Counted from the stretch's first letter, positions 51,882-64,000 are shown. The stretch is 64,000 nt of DNA from Neospora caninum Liverpool (GCF_000208865.1 NC_018389.1:1966941-2030940); one strand, 5' to 3'. Notes: generated from the sequence alone by a model not told the origin. Made by a program: numbers and translations.

Positions 51882-54800
51882 ATGACGGCGCGTTTGTCTC
51901 CGGTAGCTCCCACTGCGCACTCGTTTGCCTCTTCTCGTTCCTCATCTGCTTTTCGGTGCGCCACGTCTCCCGGTCTCGGTCCTGCCTCGCCCGCCTCTTC
52001 GCCTTCGTTGTCTTCGCTCCCGTCTTCGTCTTCCGTCTCCTTTGTCTCGCCCTCGTCCTCTGCTGCGACGCCTCCTCTGGGGGCCCTTCCGGGCGCGGAG
52101 ACAGGCGTCTCCCGGATCGCGTCAGGACCTGCTGAGGGCGATGGTGGTGTGGGCTTCAGCACGCGGGAAAAAATGGATGGAGGAAGGGAGCGCGGGGCTT
52201 TGGAAGTCGGCGAGCGTCCGAAGCTGCCTCCTCTTCATCTTCTCGTGGCACCCAACAACTCGGTTTCCGGCCAAGCGGCTGCTGGCGCGCGAGGCGCAGA
52301 GGCGCAGAGTTCTTCTCGGGGCACACGCCTCCGCACCCACCGTTCTTTTGCATTGTTCCTCATCGTCCTCCTCTCCATCGTCCTTTTCATTTCCTTCGTC
52401 ATCACTCCCTTCTCCTCCTTCCTTATCGACCTCTCTCTCCAGCGCCAGACTCCGCTCTCCTCTTTCTTCCCCCGGTTTCCCCGCGGCCAGGGCCCTCCTG
52501 AGGGCTCGCCGGCGTCTCTTGCTCCTTCCTTGTCCAGCCTCGAGAGGCGCGGAACGGCATCCAGCTCTCGGGCCTCAGGCGGCGAACGTGACGGGGAGCC
52601 GCGGGGCTCTGTGGTGGCCCGTCTCCCCCTTTCGCCTCCAAAGTCCCCGGCGCAACTTCGTCTTGAGCAAGCGCGGGCGCGGGGACACTCCGCCGCCGCC
52701 GCCTTCCCTGACGAGATTGCCTCCGAGGACCGCTCAAAGGCTCTTCCCCCGGGAAACGCGTCTCTCTCGAGTGCCGTGTTCTCCCACTTTGGATCACTGT
52801 CGATCTTTCCTTCGTTGTCTCCGCCACGCGCCTCAGAAAACGCCGCTGACCAGAAGCGCCCCCTAAAGCCAAGCGAAGGCGTTGGTACCCGAGATTACGG
52901 CGGCTCGACCGCCCCGGTGCCGTCGCCCCCGACCGCAGTCGGAGGAGGCGCAGGGGTTGGGGCTTCAAACCTGGACGCGGCTTCACGACCTCTCCTCACG
53001 CCGTTTCGGCCGGTCGGCTGGGGTGCGGAGAGAAAGGGGACAGCTGGGGCGCCGTCCTTGCAAGGCAGGGAGGCAGGGGCGCCTTCTGCGTCGCGCGACG
53101 CACGGGGCCCAGAAGGAGACACCTTCGCTCGCGGGTCGTCGCCTGCGGGCCTGTCTCCATCCACCGGGGGAGCCCCACGAAAGTGGACTGTGGGGCAGCA
53201 GGACGGGTGGCGAGGTGAGCTCGCTGAATTTGCAGACTACAACGGCGACTCCCATGCCGATATGATCTTTATCTCTCGGTCGAGTTCAGACAACAGACGA
53301 AACCCGTCCTTGCCTGCTCTCTCGTCTCTGTCTCCTTCGCCCCTGTCTGCGTCCTCTGGCTCGAGAAGCACCCCGCGGTCGACGGCATTCGCCTCCGTCT
53401 ACACGTGGGACGCCGGCGCTGGGGTCTTTGCGTTTTTCACGAAAGCAGAGGTCCCGGAAAGCACCGAATCTCTCATTGCCCTCGACTGGAATGAAGACGG
53501 TCGCGCCGACCTTCTCGCCGTGTGCACGGTGGAGCCCCGCGCGGTCGCAGAGGCGCGCCTCGAGGCCAAGCGGCTTTTCCAGCGGCTGCAGGAAGAAGAG
53601 GAGTCGACAGGAGACGAAACGGGGGAGGGGAGGGCACGCCAGGGAGAGAAAAAGAGAGAAGAGAAGGGCAAGGTGGTGAAGAACGGCGAAGCGAACACGG
53701 GAGAAGGGGAAAGAAAGAACATCGATGCGGGTGCGTCGAGCGGGCCCTCGTTCTTCCGCTCCTGGTTTGAAAGCCCAACAGACGAGAGAGGAGAAAGGCG
53801 TGAAGACAGCGGGGAAGAGGGAGAGGGGAAAAACTATTACCTAGTCGCCTACGTGCAGAGATCGGACGGGAAACTGGAGAAAGCGTGGGACTCGATCACG
53901 GGAGTCGACCGGCTGCTCGAACGCCTCGAGCGACAGTGGACTGCCAGGCGGCGGATGGCCAGGGCGATAGAGGACAGAGAGAGGAGACGCAGAGAGGCCA
54001 GAAGCCAGAGAGGCACTCAGACCCGCATGCAGCGGCTGACTGTCTCCGTAGATCTTTCAGCGCCGCAGACCCCGGGCGAGGACGAGAAACGGGGGGAGCA
54101 AGCGGAAGCAGCAGGGGCGACCCCCGCATTGCCGAGAAGACGCCTAGCAGAGAAAGAGTGGGAAGGGATGACGACGGCACTGCCCGGAAGAAATGGGAAC
54201 CAAACTACAGACCTGAGGAAGAGTGCGTCCTTGACCCGCTCCCACGCGCCGTCGTCGCACCCTCCTCGGCGTTCTACCGACCGAAACACCAGTCCAGACT
54301 TGCCGTCTGTGTCTTCAGTTTCGGAGGCGATGAATACTGCGGTCGAGAGAACTGGAGACATGGAGGAAGCAGAGCGGAAGGAAGATAAGGGTGAGAAGGA
54401 AAAAGAGAAGAGCAGCGAAAACGCGGGAGAACCGAAAGGTGGAAGGGGCAATGATGAACCTCTTGCATCTTCTTCCGGTGTGCAAGATGATGAACGCGAG
54501 AGAAAAGACGGTGAGAACTTCGCGTCCGGGACAGTGAACGCAGCAGGCGGAGAGGAGGAAGACGAAGAGGAGGACACGAGTTACGACGACTCCCTGTCTT
54601 TTTTCGAAGACGGCATTGTGATCCAAGGAGTCCGGGCGTGGAGCCGCTTCGAAAGGAGACCGGAGGCTTTGTCAGTTTCCCTCTCAGAAGAACGGCGCGC
54701 GTACTTGGAAAATCTCGCCCTTCTTCCGCTTCTTCGGTTTTCCTCCATCCACCCTCTCGTCGCGGATGTCACGATGGATGGGCGCCCAGACCTCATCGCT

Positions 54801-57800
54801 CAAACGCCCCTCTTACAGTCCCCATCCCCATTCTCTTCTTCGCCTCCGCGTTCTTATTCGTCTTCTTCCCCTTCTACCCGAGTTCGGCGTTTCGTTTGGA
54901 TCGCCTGTTCGCGAGAGGAAGAAGCGACTGCCAGGGCGTCTTCGCGGAAAGTGTCGGGTAGCCCACGCCGACTCCCAGCAAGCGAAGAAACTGAGATGCG
55001 AGAGGTGAAATCGGGGAAAGCAGCGAAGGAGGAGAACGAAGAGACAGGGCCGGAAAGTCGAGAAGCGAGGGAGCGAGGAGCGCTCGAGGCAGGTTCAGAA
55101 GCGAGGAGAGAGCGAGAAGGCACGGACCGTGGATATAGGAGATACCCGAGCAATGAAGACGACGAGATAAACAGGGGCGAAAGCCGAAGACAGCAGGCGG
55201 AACAAGTTCCCTTCCAACCTATGCTGTGGCAGCGCTTGGACAAATGGATAGCGAACGCGGGAGAAGCGGAGGAGAAAAATCTCGTCGGGAAAATCGTCTC
55301 TCCTCATAGCAGCGCCTTCTTAGACCTTGACGGCGACTGCCGCCCCGATCTTGTGTTTGTAAGGAGGAACAGACCTTTTCCACGCTATCGCTTCTCGCCG
55401 TCGTTGTTGCAGTGGTGTTGTTCTCTGCGCTCTTCGAACTCTTCTCCCTGTTGTGGCCGTACGTGTTTCTCCCGCCATCTGATAGGAAAGACAAGTGAAG
55501 ATGAGGATTCTGAGGATGAATTTGCCGTCTCCTTCGTAAATTCGCGTCGGTGATCGAAGTAGTCGCGCTAGGTTTCCTCCCCCTCATGTCTCCCCTTCGC
55601 CAGCGCCGGAGCAGCTGTGCATGTGCCTCTATCTCTATTTCTCTATGTCACCTTTCACTGGATAGCTTTCATCCCGAGCCTCGCGTTTTTCTCTTCTCTC
55701 TTTGTCCCGTCAGCAAGTCGAGTTTTCATCGCCACCTCCGCCGGCTTCCTCTTTTCTCTCACCCGCTTCAGCCGCTGCTTCCTCTTCAGCCTCTGCTTCT
55801 TCTTCCTCACGGTATCTTGAGGTTTGGGTCAGCCGCTTTGATGCGCAGGAGGGTCGTGCGCGTTACACTCTTGGTCACGACACCGCGTTCGTTCCGTTGC
55901 CCCGCAACGTCCGGCAAATTTCCTTTGCCGACTTCAACGCTGACGGTGAGGAAAGCAAAGAAAGCAGAGCGGAAGAAACGAGACGGCCGACGAGGGGGGG
56001 GGGAAAGGGAGGCCGAACTGGGCGGGGAAAGGACAGGCAAATGCCGAGGGTGGAGGTCACTTTCCTTTCAGAGGATTGTGGAGCGAAAGCCGACCGGGAG
56101 AACACGTTTTGCTTTGTTTTCATTTCTTCTTGCAGGGACGCTCGACCTCGTCATGCCGACCTGCGTCACTTCAGAGGAATGCAACGAATGCTGCGTAGAG
56201 GCAGATCGAATCGTCTTCGCGCGTAAGTCGGGAAATTCTGACGCGTAGGAAGAACAAAGAGTCTTCAAACACCGCTAAGAAACATATTCTATGTGCGCTC
56301 CATACCGGCATTCGTTTATTCACGCACACGTACATGAACTATGTGAATGTACATGCATATGTATAATATGTGTAATAAGTGCATGTGCACGTCACCATCT
56401 CTCGATGCGTGTCGCTGTACATCTGGGCCGTGGCAGATTTCCATATATAAAATCGCCGCTGTCCCAGGAGTCGTCTTCCGTTCACATGGCCTGACCTGGA
56501 AGTGTCTTCCGGTGCTTGCGCATTTGTGTGTTTGTGTGCACGCGTACGTATGCTTATACATGGTTTGCCTCCGTCCGCGCCATCGTCGTCGATGCTGTCT
56601 GTAAGGAACGATGCATACGTGTCTTGATATATATAGCTGTACATAGAGGAATATACGCATGCTTTTTGTATGCATTTGATGCGACACGCGTGGGGGACTG
56701 TCTGCGTAGAGGTCGATGTACATGCTTTCTCTGGTAGTGGAGAGGGAACTTGATTGTTTGTTGACATCCATCGATCCGCATATTTCTTATCGATTTTGCT
56801 CTGTTTCCTGGTGTTTCGTTTTCCCTGTCGCTCCCCTTCTTTCGGATGGCCACCTTTATGATGCACCGTGGCTGAGCACTTGTGTTTTTCAGTTTTCGTG
56901 TTCATTTGTCACTTTTTAGCAAACAGGCAGCCGGGATTGTGCCCGTCACTCTGGAGCTTCAGCAACCCTAATCGCGCCCCGTGCAAAGCGGCGTACAACC
57001 TCTGCAGCTTATCCGATTTTTTCTCCATTCCTCCGCTGAATGAAGGTTCGTTATCACCATTCGCCATCTTCTCGTATCGCCAGAGGCTTTCTTCCTCATT
57101 TGCAATACGCTTTTCCTTGCGCGTACTACCGCTTAGCAGAGCCGCACACGCCGCATGAAAAAAAGCACATGACTTCGGGTTTTTTCTCATGCTGTATTCT
57201 TCCGTGTTTCCTGATTCCCTTGTTTTGTAGCTGCTGGAGATTTTACTGTGGTCAACATCGACAGCGATCCCCACGTTCATTTCTACGGTGACCAAGATCA
57301 CCCTCCCACTTTGCGGGTGAGAAATGGCGTCCTGTGAGAGCAGGAGATGAACGCGAAATCGGGATCCGACTGTACACACAAATGAATTAGAACACCCATA
57401 TGCATGCATGCTTTCGGTTACCCTTGCTTGTGTTTTCGAGGAGTCATGACGAACCCAACCTCTCAAAAGAAAGGTACACGTGTGTGCGTAAGCAACTGTT
57501 CTAGAAACGCATCCGAGTATGCCGATTCTTCGTGATGTCCATGCCTGTCTAATGGTGGAGCTCTCTACTGTGGTATACATCCATACCTATGTCTATATAT
57601 ATAGTGGTGTGTAGATTTGTGAGTATCTGGTCATATAATGCATGTACATATATATATATATATGTATATATATGACTACTTGTGCTGCGTGCCTTGTGTA
57701 TTCTCTTCTTTGCGTCAGGTCGGAGATTGGAATGGGGATGGATACCCCGACCTCGCCTTCGTTGCAGTTCGGAACGGGGGCTACAGAACAGCTCGGCTCT

Positions 57801-60800
57801 ATTACAATGTCCCCGCTGAGGTACAAACCCTAAGCGTTGGATCGGGCATCGGTATCTTATGCACAAGCCGTGTCAACTTGTATGTATGTGTGTATGTTGG
57901 GAGGTATATGAGGTAGAGATACAGGTAGAGATACAGGTCAATAGATAGCTGTATATTTGCGGCAATGGAGAGGCACAGCATGTCTGTTCAGGAACAAGTC
58001 GGCAGCAAAACAGAAACCGCATCCGTCTAAATACACAAGTGCATGTATATCTGTATGTGAGCTCATGGGGGAGTACGGAAGTTTCGATATGTGCGTATGT
58101 GTGTATGTATCTATTTTCTGTAAAAGGGGGAAGGGAGAGTAAACTGTTTCTGCGTCAATGACCGAGGTACACAGTGGAGAGAAAGAATGATATATCGGTT
58201 CGTCTTTTGCATAAAGGCGGAGTTTTCTTGATGCATCTTTTCCGTTTTGTTTTTCTATTCTTCACAAGTAGTGAACCTCTGCACGCTGGATTTGAAACGA
58301 AATTGTTCTTCTGCCAGGGCAAGAGTGACTCGTCTCTCCGAACATTCGAACTCGCACACGACATTACACCTGACGAGGGAGGCGACGGCGTTTCTTTGCT
58401 CTTCGATCAAATGGCCTTCTTTGATCTTTTTGAAGACGTACGTCGTTTTGAAAAAAAGGAAGAGAGAAGTGGAAATAGAGAAAGAGGAAGAACTAGAAGG
58501 AGAAAGAGGAGAGGGAGTGAAATAGAGAGAGACCGTAATACAGAAAAAAGGGAGATAGCTGAAGAAACAGGCGGGGAGAGAGAAAGAGTGAACGGGCAAG
58601 AGATGGATAGAATAGAGAGACGTTGAGCGTGTCGTCCTGTCTCCGTCTTTGTCGTGTTTATGCGAGAAACAAAACCGAGAGAAGGAACTAAAAGGATAAT
58701 AAGGCGAAGCTGAGACGATGCTCGCTTGTGTGGGCCATCTGTTTCTGTTTGGCGGACGGCTTTGTTTCTATCAAGGGTACGAAGACGTTTCTAGTGAGAG
58801 ATGTCTCTGTTTTGTTCTTTTCAAGGAAGAATGGGGTTTCCGATAGAACGAGAGCGTTTGCTGCCTTTCTCTCACATAAGTCTCGATATCGTCAGTGTAG
58901 TTCTTCGTGAACACCTCGTTTCTCCTGCTGTTTGTTTTTGAGGAGTAGACAGACAACCCCCCGTTGTGTTTTTTAGGATTTTGCTTAACAGAAGTGACAT
59001 GTGTTTCTTTTTCTCAGGGCAGCCTTGATGTCTTCTGCATGGGACAGCCTCAGCCCCCCTCGGCGTCTTCTTCTCCCTTCACCAGCAGTCGAGCTTTTCT
59101 ACGCACACTGGACAGCGACTCGCGATTCCTCAAAGTCACGGCACTCAGCGGTATGTTCCTGTTTTAAATCCTCTCCCCATATAAACATCTTTGGCGTCCA
59201 GGTGACTGGACATCTGTGGTTACCTAAACAGTCACGGAGGCGTCTCATGTGCTGAATACACATATCTCTATTAGTATATATATGGCGACCGGGGCTTGCC
59301 CCCTGATAGTCGAAGTGCTCAGCAATAGGGTGGGTGTAAAATTTTTCTTCGGCATATATCATATGTCAGTGTCCCTTTATATTGGTACGTGTATATGTCT
59401 CTGTATCCACACAGATTTTGATTCGCTTTCCGGCTCCATATATACGTATATATAGGCATACTCATGCACGCAGATACTAATTTTGATATATATGTACATA
59501 TGTTGCATGTCGTTCGTTTCAAGGCTATAGTTTGTAAGGTGCTGCGCCGATGGAAAGCTTCCCTTCTCTTTGGAGCATGTGCACGTGTATATTTTTTGTT
59601 CCTTTTCCCATCGCTTTTTTTTCGAAGCCGATAGCGGACGCGGCGGATGCGGTGGAGGGAGAAGCAGCGAGGCACTGTGGCGCAATGTCTTTGCCTTTTC
59701 GGGGGGCAAGATGGAAACCAGCGAGCAGGATAAAGGAGACGAAGGTGACAGTGCGTCCCTTCTTCAGCTGATAGTTCAAGACAACCTGCCGCCCTTTGGC
59801 ATTGCATCACATGGTACGCGGCATTCAACAGGGGAGAAAGAGAACAAGACAGGGAAGGGAACAAGTGCACAAAAGGGATAGACAGCGGAGCAGAAATACA
59901 ACAGCAGAGGAGACGAAAGGGAACAAGAGACGAAGGATAGAAAGGAGAAGAAAGATCCCAAGAGCATGGATAGGAACCGGGTTAAACAAAACAGCAGAGG
60001 CGAGGAAATGGAGCAAAGGAGAAAATACGGACAAGAAACGGCAACCCCCTCGCGACAGCACAAGAAAGCACATAAACGCGAACCAACGGGACGCAAGAGA
60101 GCGGACGTGAGAGAGCCAGCGGGCCACGGGGCGCATACCACAGAGGCAACACGAGAATAAGGGAGAATAACGAGACCAAGGCATAGCATAGGGCAAGTAG
60201 TAAGGAGACGAAGGTAAACACGAAAGAGAATATGGAGGGCAATGCAGGGAATAGGAGAGAGAATAAGGAGAACAAGGGGGGCATTATGAGAGAGACTAAG
60301 GACACCAAGAACGAACAAGAGAGAGAAGAAAAAGGAGACGCGGGAGAAAACGAGAGAGATGAAGAGGGAGATTAAGGAGAACAAGGCAGGGAGTATGCGG
60401 GAAAATAAGGAGACAAAGGAGAGCGAGAGAGAGAATAGGAAGACGAGGCAGAACAGAAAAGTGAACAAGAAAGAGAATTACGAGGCGGGGTAGAGTAAGA
60501 GGAAAGATAGGAGAGATAATAAGGAGAGAAAGGAATGGACGAGAGAGAATAGGGAGGTGAGGGAGAACAAGAGAGAGAATAAGGAGAAGAAGGGAGGGAC
60601 TAAGAGCCAGAATAGAGAGAACAAGGGAGGGACAGGGAGCGAGAATGAAGAGACCAGGAAAGAACCAGAGAGAGGAGAAAAGGGGACGCGGGAGAAAACG
60701 AGAGATGAAGAGGGAGATTAAGGAGAACAAGGCAGGGAGTATGCGGAAAATAAGGAGATGAAGGAGAGCAAGAGATATAATTGGGAGACGAGGGAGAGTA

Positions 60801-61715
60801 AGAGAGAGAATAAGGGGACGAACGAGAGCAAGTGGATAATAGAGGGCAAAAGTAGACGAATGAATCGAAGATGGAGAATAAGGAGTGCGAGCAAGAGAAC
60901 GGGAGTGAGAATAAGGAGACGAAGGGGAACACGAAACAAAACAACAGAGATATTTAGTAGACGCAGGAAATCCAGAGAGAAAATAAGAGAGGAAATACAA
61001 GGAGCAAAAGAGAAATAAGGACAAGGAAGAGAACAAAAGAGGGTAGTGAATCAAAGAAGAACTACGAGTAAATCAGGGACGGGACAAGGAAAAGGATGTA
61101 GAAGAAACAGTATAGGGGAAAGAAGAAGAAAGACCGCAAGTCATACGAAGGGGAGAAATAAGTGAGGAACGAGAATGCGTAAAGAGTGATACACGACGAG
61201 AGGAAGTGGAAGAAGACCGACAAGAAGTAAAGGAAACAATGAGGGAGAAAGTGAAGGGGAAACAGAGGGAAGCGAGATTCTTCTGAAAGCTCTGTTTCGT
61301 TGTTGATCAATTTCTGCTAATGTGCTGTTTCGTTTGTATTTGTTGAAAGTGGTGCGCCGGTGGATATCATCCCAGCTTTTCTTCAGAGTCGAGGCTTGTT
61401 NNNNNNNNNNNNNNNNNNNNNNNNNNNNNNNNNNNNNNNNNNNNNNNNNNNNNNNNNNNNNNNNNNNNNNNNNNNNNNNNNNNNNNNNNNNNNNNNNNNN
61501 CCTTTCCTGCTGACGTTTGGCTTCTTGTAGCCCTCTTCCCCTCTGACAGCTCTCTGTTTTTTATCCTCTTGCGCGTAGCTTACCGCATTGTTCACGTGTA
61601 TTTCGTATTTTCACCACTCCACTTTGTTTTTTCTTCAGCGTGTTTTCATTGTCTTCGCACCAAGCTATCGCCTTTGTCTGTGGGTATCAGTGAGAATCCA
61701 TATGCATATAGTTGC

Positions 61716-61754
<39 letters not shown>

Positions 61755-61980
61755 GATACGTTAACATTTACTTCTGATTTTAAATGTATGACATCTCGTT
61801 TTTCTTCCCGAGTTGCTTTTATTTTATGTTCACAAGCCTGTTTTCATAACCATATGAATGTACATAATATGTACTGAGAGGTACGTGCATTCATATTGCA
61901 GCCTTCGATTATTATTTTTTGTGTGCCCATCGATGTAGGCCGACAGAGATGTCGATTCTACGTCTGGGTAGTTCATTCTG

Positions 61981-62031
<51 letters not shown>

Positions 62032-62425
62032 TCTGTATACGTGAGTGTACCTACGACTCTGTCATTGCTGTGTTTGTCCCTTCTTTTTCCCCCTTTTTTT
62101 CCATTTCTTCTATTTTTTCTGCTCAGCAACTCAGCTCAGCCAGTCTGCCCACTCGCCTCTTCAGCTGCCTTACGTGCTGTTCGGTCTCGGAAGAACCAAC
62201 AATTACATCGAAGAATTCTATCTCGGCATGCCTGTATCGGCGCAGGTAAACTACAGTATTGACTGGCAATGCATTATGCCTTCCACTTGCACATGCAGTC
62301 CCATGTAAACGTGGCCTTCATTCATATTTCTATTTATGTATATGATGCACACACTCATGTATATATATAAGCATATACGGACTTATACACACGTACACGC
62401 ACGTATATGCACGAGTGTCCATGTG

Positions 62426-62479
<54 letters not shown>

Positions 62480-63739
62480 GTGTATATACATGTATGCACG
62501 TGACGGTATGAATCGAATGTACCGACAGAAGGCCACAGACACGATGTTGGAATGTCAGTCTCACAGCAGAATCTCCCAGAGAGAGTCAGCATCACTACAC
62601 GTGTAGAGTCGTGGTCATGCATACATGCACGCATCTGTACATCCTCGTAAGTATGGGTATCTGTGCAGGCATCGGGCGTTGTCCGTTTCTGTCTACTGGT
62701 ATATAAAGTTAATAACATGGGTCAAGAAAGTATATGCACGCATATATATATATATATATATATTTGCGGGCCAGTGTCGGTTTCCTAGTGTGCGTTGGCG
62801 GTATGTCTTGGCATCCAGATTTGCAACAATATGTGGATTTCCTTGATCCCCAACTCGCAAGTTCTCGTATATCCGTCGCCTCTCTACTGCCCCAAAGCCT
62901 GGCAGCTCGACCTGTCTGTCAATCCTTCCAAGCACGTCTTCTACATTCTTATCGTAAGGAGACAAAAACCGAGTTCCTTGTTCTGTTTTTCTTCTCATTA
63001 ACAGACAGTCACGCAAACACATCTGTGTGTGTATGTATTTTTATATATGTAGAAATATATCTACATATGGACAACGCTATCTACATCTCGATATGGAGAT
63101 GTGTCTATGTGGCACCACTTCCTATCTAAATCTAGCGTATATCCGCGTAAATGTTTTTAAATATACATGATTATACGTAGACATTGGTAAGTAATAGACA
63201 AATAGCTGGTTGGTATTTAAGTGTATGCAGAGACTTGTTTTTCGTCGGGATTGTGGTGATTTTTTTTTTTTCGTAGACGACCATTATCTGTTTGATTGTG
63301 GTGGCAATAATCATCTTCATTCTCGATCGCCGAGAAAAGGTAAGCACGACAGCGTGTTGCCCGATACATAAAGAAAGCACCGAGTCCTTCAAGAACGGTA
63401 CATCCTTTAGCGGCTGCGCATGTATATGTATGACTGTATATCTACCTGTCTAAGTCTTTGTCTCTTCTTGTAACTCTCATGTGCTCTCTCTCTCTGCACA
63501 TTTTTTTCATGTCTGTGTATTCGTTGCCCGGTATGTTGGCGTAGTATCTGTATTGGCATTCCGTATGTGGTTAAGTAGGCGAAGAACTACGAAACCAATT
63601 TAACATGGAGAACTAGTGGCGTATGTCTCCGTTCTGCTGACGTTCCTCTCCATGTTCTTTTCTTCTTTTGCGTCTTCTTCCACAGGCCGAGGATTCTGAG
63701 CTTCAGCGTGGCTTCCGAAGTCACTTCATCATCAACTAG
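51882..63739 (+). CDS. TIP: TIP/ITFG1 (LINKIN) family FG-GAP membrane protein
   Basis: Exons read: 51882-55358, 55714-55945, 56136-56222, 56920-57045, 57231-57316, 57719-57820, 58318-58437, 59018-59150, 59628-59813, a tentative one from 61350 into the N gap, 62127-62245, 62819-62953, 63277-63339 and 63686-63739. Phases agree except across the gap; about 1,640 residues are visible. A first membrane segment near residues 156-178 ([19 protein letters not shown]) looks like a signal anchor. Seven FG-GAP calcium-loop motifs follow: [75 protein letters not shown] and FEDGSLDVF. The end matches ITFG1: [40 protein letters not shown], a membrane helix ([16 protein letters not shown]), then DRREK and a short RGFRSHF tail. 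A charged Glu/Lys/Arg-rich insertion fills much of residues 550-950. The start is uncertain because the frame is open upstream with other ATGs. Function in apicomplexans is not established; a surface or secretory-pathway adhesion role is inferred from the family. Confidence 0.87.
57401..57411. promoter_or_regulatory. TGCATGCATGC in TIP intron 5
   Basis: Overlapping double TGCATGC palindrome in an intron. It matches the core of apicomplexan AP2-type sites, but an intronic position makes regulation doubtful. Confidence 0.2.
57648..57673. repeat. TA microsatellite in TIP intron 5
   Basis: TA units with one interruption, ending about 45 bases before the exon at 57719. Confidence 0.88.
59821..61275. 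repeat. Purine-rich degenerate repeat array in a TIP intron
   Basis: About 1.45 kb in which the + strand is overwhelmingly A and G, built from variants of GAGAATAAGGAGAACAAGG. Two copies of a ~140-base block are nearly identical: about 60290-60430 and 60636-60776, offset 346 bases, both containing GAGGGAGATTAAGGAGAACA and GGCAGGGAGTATGCGG. It fills the intron after the exon ending at 59813 and reaches nearly to the assembly gap. Confidence 0.88.
61350..61400 (+). CDS. TIP: Tentative TIP exon running into the gap
   Basis: After an AG at 61348-61349 the phase-compatible reading gives [17 protein letters not shown] up to the first N. The position and the VEAC ending fit the VDANG region that precedes QLSQSAH in ITFG1, but the match is weak and the 3' end of the exon is lost in the gap. 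Confidence 0.4.
61401..61500. other. Assembly gap (100 N)
   Basis: Exactly 100 N, the usual placeholder for a gap of unknown size. It cuts the TIP coding region between the tentative exon at 61350 and the exon at 62127. Confidence 0.98.
61719..61751. repeat. TA microsatellite in TIP intron
   Basis: About 16 TA units, 220 bases after the assembly gap. Confidence 0.92.
61986..62026. repeat. TA microsatellite in TIP intron
   Basis: About 20 TA units, the longest in the window, about 100 bases before the exon at 62127. Confidence 0.92.
62427..62464. repeat. TA microsatellite in TIP intron
   Basis: About 18 TA units in the intron 62246-62818, followed by shorter CATATA variants. Confidence 0.92.
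62742..62763. repeat. TA microsatellite in TIP intron
   Basis: About 10 TA units, some 55 bases before the exon at 62819. Confidence 0.9.
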
Positions 63740-64000
63740 ATAAAGAAGCCTAAACGGGCACTGAATCCCTTGTTCTTCTCCTCTTCCGTTCTCTTCGCAC
63801 CCTTGTTTTCTTCTGCTGTCATCGCTCCCCGCTTTTTGTTCTCCCCTCTTCTCTCCTTGCTATTTGCTTCTACTCGTCTCTGCTGATCTTTTCTCCTGCT
63901 CCTCCTCGCATTCCGTCTTCTCCAAGTCTCTTATCTTGTCTCGTCTTTCGTTCTCTTCTCTCGCCTGTTTATCTCTTTTCTCCTCTTCTTCTCATCTCCT
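63740..64000. other. 3' flank of TIP, pyrimidine-rich
   Basis: The sequence after the TAG stop is almost all C and T on the + strand (CTCTTCTCC-like units) to the window end. Probably 3' UTR; nothing else is seen. Confidence 0.5.

Noticed and set aside
51758..54577. Antisense and alternative-frame open frames across TIP exon 1, including a 313-codon + frame
   Set aside because: Low-complexity composition keeps other frames open; only one frame carries the FG-GAP loops and joins the downstream exons in phase.
55359..55553. Continuation of TIP exon 1 past the donor to a stop at 55553
   Set aside because: The GTAAGG donor after DLVF joins in phase to QVEFSS and leads to the next FG-GAP motif; the read-through tail matches nothing.
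59776..61054. Two long minus-strand open frames with strongly hydrophobic, membrane-like products
   Set aside because: They are the complement of the purine-rich intron array; CTC/TTC/CTT codons automatically give Leu/Phe/Ser.

Overview
The window is nuclear DNA of a coccidian apicomplexan: GC-rich genes with many short GT-AG introns, starts preceded by A-rich Toxoplasma-type contexts, long low-complexity protein segments, and TA microsatellites in introns and spacers. The strongest anchor is a complete CDPK1 gene. Its kinase and EF-hand domains are almost those I know from Toxoplasma gondii, but its N-terminus differs at several positions and is one residue shorter. That points to a close relative, most likely Neospora caninum (inference from recall; no search was run).

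Layout: (1) 1-2526, + strand, the 3' exons of the ribosome-biogenesis WD40 protein BOP1/ERB1, cut by the window start. (2) 2527-6030, non-coding spacer between two converging genes. (3) 13388-6031, - strand, a ~2,317-residue CCCH zinc-finger protein with a very long disordered tail; one exon join is uncertain. (4) 13389-19696, a long divergent spacer. (5) 19697-25012, + strand, a five-exon tepsin/MTV1-type ENTH adaptor with three clathrin-box-like DLLDL motifs. (6) 28308-31444, + strand, SAS6-like (SAS6L), seven exons. (7) 34512-37038, + strand, a Maf/HAM1-type nucleotide pyrophosphatase, three exons. (8) 41531-47214, + strand, CDPK1, eight exons. (9) 51882-63739, + strand, a TIP/ITFG1 (LINKIN) homologue with FG-GAP loops and a C-terminal membrane anchor. 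Its 3' half has many small exons and is interrupted by a 100-N assembly gap at 61401-61500.

The genes are not an operon and share no single pathway: ribosome assembly, RNA binding, clathrin/AP-4 trafficking, an apical-complex structural protein, nucleotide-pool cleaning, calcium-regulated motility/egress, and a surface or secretory membrane protein. SAS6L, Maf and CDPK1 lie in the order I recall from T. gondii, so this looks like a conserved syntenic block and not an accessory island. I found no mobile element, tRNA, rRNA or CRISPR. The least explained structures are the purine-rich, internally duplicated TIP intron (about 59821-61275), the unresolved exon join in the CCCH gene, and a Cys/His motif far down its tail.

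Exon boundaries were assigned by eye from GT/AG signals, reading-phase continuity and protein-family conservation. Where I give exon lists, phases add up to an open frame unless stated.
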